Assembly: GCA_023453665.1 (NCBI GenBank)
Contig: JAEXTA010000128.1
Coordinates: forward strand, 1-15,723
Length of the DNA stretch: 15,723 bases
Origin: Bacteroidota bacterium
Lineage (GTDB): Bacteria > Bacteroidota > Ignavibacteria > Ignavibacteriales > Ignavibacteriaceae
Direction: 5' to 3'
The notes beneath the pieces are model-generated. The model ran no database searches. It was not told the DNA's origin and saw nothing but the letters and a program-made list of their open reading frames with translations. This document shows, piece by piece, positions 13,669-15,723 of the stretch (the first letter of the stretch is position 1; each line of letters begins with the position of its first letter). A program made the translations under genes and the position numbers.

Positions 13669-15288
13669 ATGCTTCATAAACTCACAGTTATAATGATACT
13701 TTTTTCGGGAATAATTCTCGGTCAAACAGGCTGGACACAAATGACGTCATTGCCAAATGCTGCAAATATTAATTCCATTTCAGTCGTTGATCATAATGTT
13801 GTTTGGGTTGCAGGCGATAACAATACAGTTTACAAAACCGTTGACGGCGGTGTAACCTGGTTACAAAGAAACACAGGAATACCGGCTGGTAATTTATATG
13901 GCATCTCTGCAATTGACACAACTAATTGCTGGGTTGGAACAGTAGCCGGAAGTATTTACAGAACTTCTAACGGCGGACAGAGCTGGACATTACAAGTTGC
14001 TGTTGCAGGTAGTTTTATAAATGGAATCAAAATGTTTAATGCGAACTATGGTGTTTATACAGGCGACCCTACCGGTAGCGGTCAACCTTACCAAATGAGA
14101 TTTACTACAAACGGCGGAACCAATTGGTACAACGCACAGAATTCACCAATTGCAGGAAATGAATATGGTGTTATAAATGCGTGGGATTGGATTGATACCA
14201 CACACTTCTGGATTGGATCTGCTAATCTTGCAGCGAGTGCAGCAAATGCAAAAATTTTCAGAACATCAAACGGATATAGTGGAACATGGTCCTTTACAAA
14301 TGTTGCAGGCACTGGCGGAAGTACCGGCTTATATTATCAGGCAATTGCTTTCACTGATGTTAACAACGGAATGGCTGGATCAAACGGGAATAATATTGTT
14401 CGCACAACAAACGGCGGTGCTAGCTGGACTGCTGTTACATTACCTCCTGGTGTCACGACTTTTGCAGCAATTAACATGCACGGAATGAAAGATGGTTCAA
14501 ATACAATCCGTTTATCTTTAAATGAAACAACCGGCTATAGATTATTTAAAACAACCGATTACGGAACCACCTGGTTTGAAGAAGTAGTTCCTATAGCTGC
14601 TGCAACAAACGGACTTCAACATATGCAGTTCTTAAATGCAAATTATGGATTTGCCGGCGGTGGTGCTGGTATGTTTTTAAAATATGATACTGAAGTTCCT
14701 GTTGAACTGACCTCATTCACAGCGAATGCAAGTATGGGCGAAGTAACACTTAACTGGTCAACCGCAAGTGAAGTAAATAACCTTGGATTTGAAATACAGA
14801 GAAGAACAGTCACAGGTGAAACCACAAGTGAATGGACAATGGTTGGCTTCAAAGAAGGATATGGAACCACCTCAGAAACACAGAACTATACATACAGTGA
14901 TGATGTAAGAAACATCAACGCAGATGCAGTAGTTTACAGATTGAAACAAATCGACTTCAATGGAAATTATGAATACAGTCCTGAAGTACTTGTGGAAAAC
15001 TTAGTACCAATGGTTTATGGACTAGAGCAGAACTATCCTAACCCATTCAACCCGAGCACAGTAATAAAATATAATTTACCGTCAGAAAACTATGTAAACC
15101 TGAAAGTGTATAACACATTAGGACAGGAAGTAGCCACGCTGGTAAATGAAGTAATGAATGCCGGCAGTCACGAAGTAACCTTCAGTGCAGAGAATTTGAC
15201 CTCAGGCGTATATTATTATACATTGAGAGTAAGTCAGAATAACGGCAGTGAAAAAGTATTCACCAACAAAATGATGTTGATGAAATAA
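13669..15288 (+). CDS. secreted YCF48/Asp-box beta-propeller protein with T9SS sorting domain
   Basis: A 539-residue extracellular protein with a signal peptide (1-18, near ILG-QT). Residues 20-340 carry six Asp-box-like motifs: VDGGVTW (58-64), SNGGQSW (100-106), TNGGTNW (147-153), SNGYSGTW (200-207), TNGGASW (247-253) and TDYGTTW (296-302). Each lies near a VWVAG/CWVG/FWIG-type strand, the pattern of YCF48-like or BNR-type propellers. Residues 343-539 are the linker plus T9SS type A cassette, with NYPNPFNPST at 455-464, almost identical to the preceding gene. A perfect AGGAGG precedes the ATG. Propellers of this type in T9SS cargo usually have no known ligand; the photosystem name attached to YCF48 should not be carried over. 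Confidence 0.9.
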   Translation: MLHKLTVIMILFSGIILGQTGWTQMTSLPNAANINSISVVDHNVVWVAGDNNTVYKTVDGGVTWLQRNTGIPAGNLYGISAIDTTNCWVGTVAGSIYRTSNGGQSWTLQVAVAGSFINGIKMFNANYGVYTGDPTGSGQPYQMRFTTNGGTNWYNAQNSPIAGNEYGVINAWDWIDTTHFWIGSANLAASAANAKIFRTSNGYSGTWSFTNVAGTGGSTGLYYQAIAFTDVNNGMAGSNGNNIVRTTNGGASWTAVTLPPGVTTFAAINMHGMKDGSNTIRLSLNETTGYRLFKTTDYGTTWFEEVVPIAAATNGLQHMQFLNANYGFAGGGAGMFLKYDTEVPVELTSFTANASMGEVTLNWSTASEVNNLGFEIQRRTVTGETTSEWTMVGFKEGYGTTSETQNYTYSDDVRNINADAVVYRLKQIDFNGNYEYSPEVLVENLVPMVYGLEQNYPNPFNPSTVIKYNLPSENYVNLKVYNTLGQEVATLVNEVMNAGSHEVTFSAENLTSGVYYYTLRVSQNNGSEKVFTNKMMLMK

Positions 15289-15337
15289 ACCGATCACACT
15301 CAGAGTTAAATATGAACCCCTGTTAACAGCAGGGGTT
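14695..15337 (+). repeat. 3' cassette, copy 2
   Basis: Second copy of the 12771-13412 element, in the same orientation, 1924 bases downstream. It covers codons 343-539 of the propeller gene, the stop, the shared 3' flank (ccgatcacactcagagttaa) and the terminator hairpin. Similarity ends after the hairpin, where the T tracts differ. Confidence 0.9.
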
Positions 15338-15343
15338 TTGTTT
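15315..15343 (+). terminator. intrinsic terminator after the propeller gene
   Basis: AACCCCTGTT (15315-15324) pairs with AGCAGGGGTT (15328-15337), with one T.G wobble and a three-base loop. The following T run is broken by a G. It is homologous to the hairpin at 13390-13416. Confidence 0.85.
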
Positions 15344-15454
15344 TGGTTGTCAAAGTTAAAACGGTTATGATTTAATAGTTGTTGAAATCATTGTTAATAT
15401 TAACTAAGTTAATTTAAAGCTTTTATTTGCTGAAATAATTAAAGAGGCAGTATT

Positions 15455-15723
15455 ATGAAAACGCATTACTTCTGGACATTTTCAATTTTTACAATTTTTC
15501 TTAGCCATTCAATTTTGTTCTCGCAGGTTACCGTTTTTTCAGATAATTTTGACTCGTATGTTGCTGGTCAAAGAGTTGCTTGTCAGAATCCAACTGAGTG
15601 GACAACATGGAGCAATACCCCCTGCAGTACAACAGAAGATGCTCTCATTTCAACTAATTATGCATTTAGTGGAGCAAACTCATTTTTAGTTACTCAGAAC
15701 ATGGATTTTATTCGGCTTCACAA
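15455..15723 (+). CDS. third T9SS-type secreted protein, paralogue of the gene at 12096 (3' end outside window)
   Basis: The first 89 codons are visible, running off the window. A signal peptide (about 1-23, ILFS-QV) is followed by VFSDNFDSYVAGQRVACQNP and continues collinear with the domain of the first T9SS gene. From the Gln after the signal peptide, 58 of 66 residues agree, with mostly conservative changes (I/V, L/V, F/Y). GAGG lies eight bases before ATG 15455. The remaining domains, presumably including a sorting cassette, are not in view. Confidence 0.85.
   Translation, partial: MKTHYFWTFSIFTIFLSHSILFSQVTVFSDNFDSYVAGQRVACQNPTEWTTWSNTPCSTTEDALISTNYAFSGANSFLVTQNMDFIRLH

Noticed and set aside
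14177..14488. 103-residue + strand frame inside the propeller gene
   Set aside because: It is out of frame with a well-supported Asp-box protein and has no start signal or domain of its own.
13669..14694. Photosystem II assembly role for the YCF48-like propeller
   Set aside because: The name comes from fold similarity only; a signal peptide and a T9SS domain show a secreted protein, and no photosynthesis gene is present.
12771..15337. Repeated cassette as an insertion sequence or transposon
   Set aside because: There is no transposase, no terminal inverted repeat and no target duplication; the repeat is in frame and encodes a sorting domain.
1..15723. CRISPR array, tRNA or rRNA gene
   Set aside because: No regularly spaced short repeats, cloverleaf-like segment or rRNA-like stretch was seen on either strand by eye.

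Overview
This window is AT-rich bacterial DNA, read almost entirely on the + strand. It most likely comes from the Ignavibacteria/Chlorobi side of the Bacteroidota group. Two things point there: extracellular proteins ending in type IX secretion (T9SS) type A sorting domains with the NYPNPFNPST motif, and a Sec-type (clade II-like) nitrous oxide reductase cluster next to an ammonifying nitrite reductase. The taxon is inferred from protein style, since no rRNA gene is present.

Region 1 (1-4919) is a nos operon. It starts inside the 3' end of nosZ (CuA-site motif visible). It continues with a secreted DUF6448-type protein, a small cupin, a four-helix membrane protein, the lipoprotein copper chaperone nosL, and nosD, nosF and nosY, the periplasmic beta-helix protein and ABC transporter that mature NosZ. 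Genes overlap or nearly touch (TAATG junctions, 4-bp and 10-bp overlaps), so they look translationally coupled. No nosR, nosC, nosG or nosH is seen here.

Region 2 (4920-9613) is a nitrosative-stress and Fe-S repair block. An Rrf2-family regulator with three C-terminal cysteines is preceded by a -35/-10-like promoter with a near-perfect 22-bp palindrome just downstream of the -10. A 19/22 identical copy of that palindrome lies in front of the next gene. Then come a DUF438-hemerythrin-PAS protein, a DUF1858/DUF2249-like protein, a NapH/NosR-like polyferredoxin membrane protein, a RIC (ScdA/YtfE) di-iron Fe-S repair protein and a single-domain hemerythrin. I infer a regulon sensing NO or Fe-S damage that protects or feeds the flanking respiratory enzymes.

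Region 3 (9619-11800) is nrfHA, the tetraheme quinol dehydrogenase and pentaheme nitrite reductase that make ammonium, closed by a strong intrinsic terminator. The window thus combines nitrite ammonification and N2O reduction with NO defence.

Region 4 (12096-15723) is a tandem set of secreted T9SS cargo genes. Two complete genes with unrelated N-terminal parts (a DNFDSY-type beta-sandwich domain and an Asp-box/YCF48-like beta-propeller) share a nearly identical 197-residue C-terminal cassette. The DNA similarity runs through the stop codon into the terminator hairpin. A third gene, cut by the window end, is a paralogue of the first. The cassettes of the two unrelated proteins are more alike than the homologous N-termini of genes 1 and 3, which suggests exchange or homogenisation of the 3' module.
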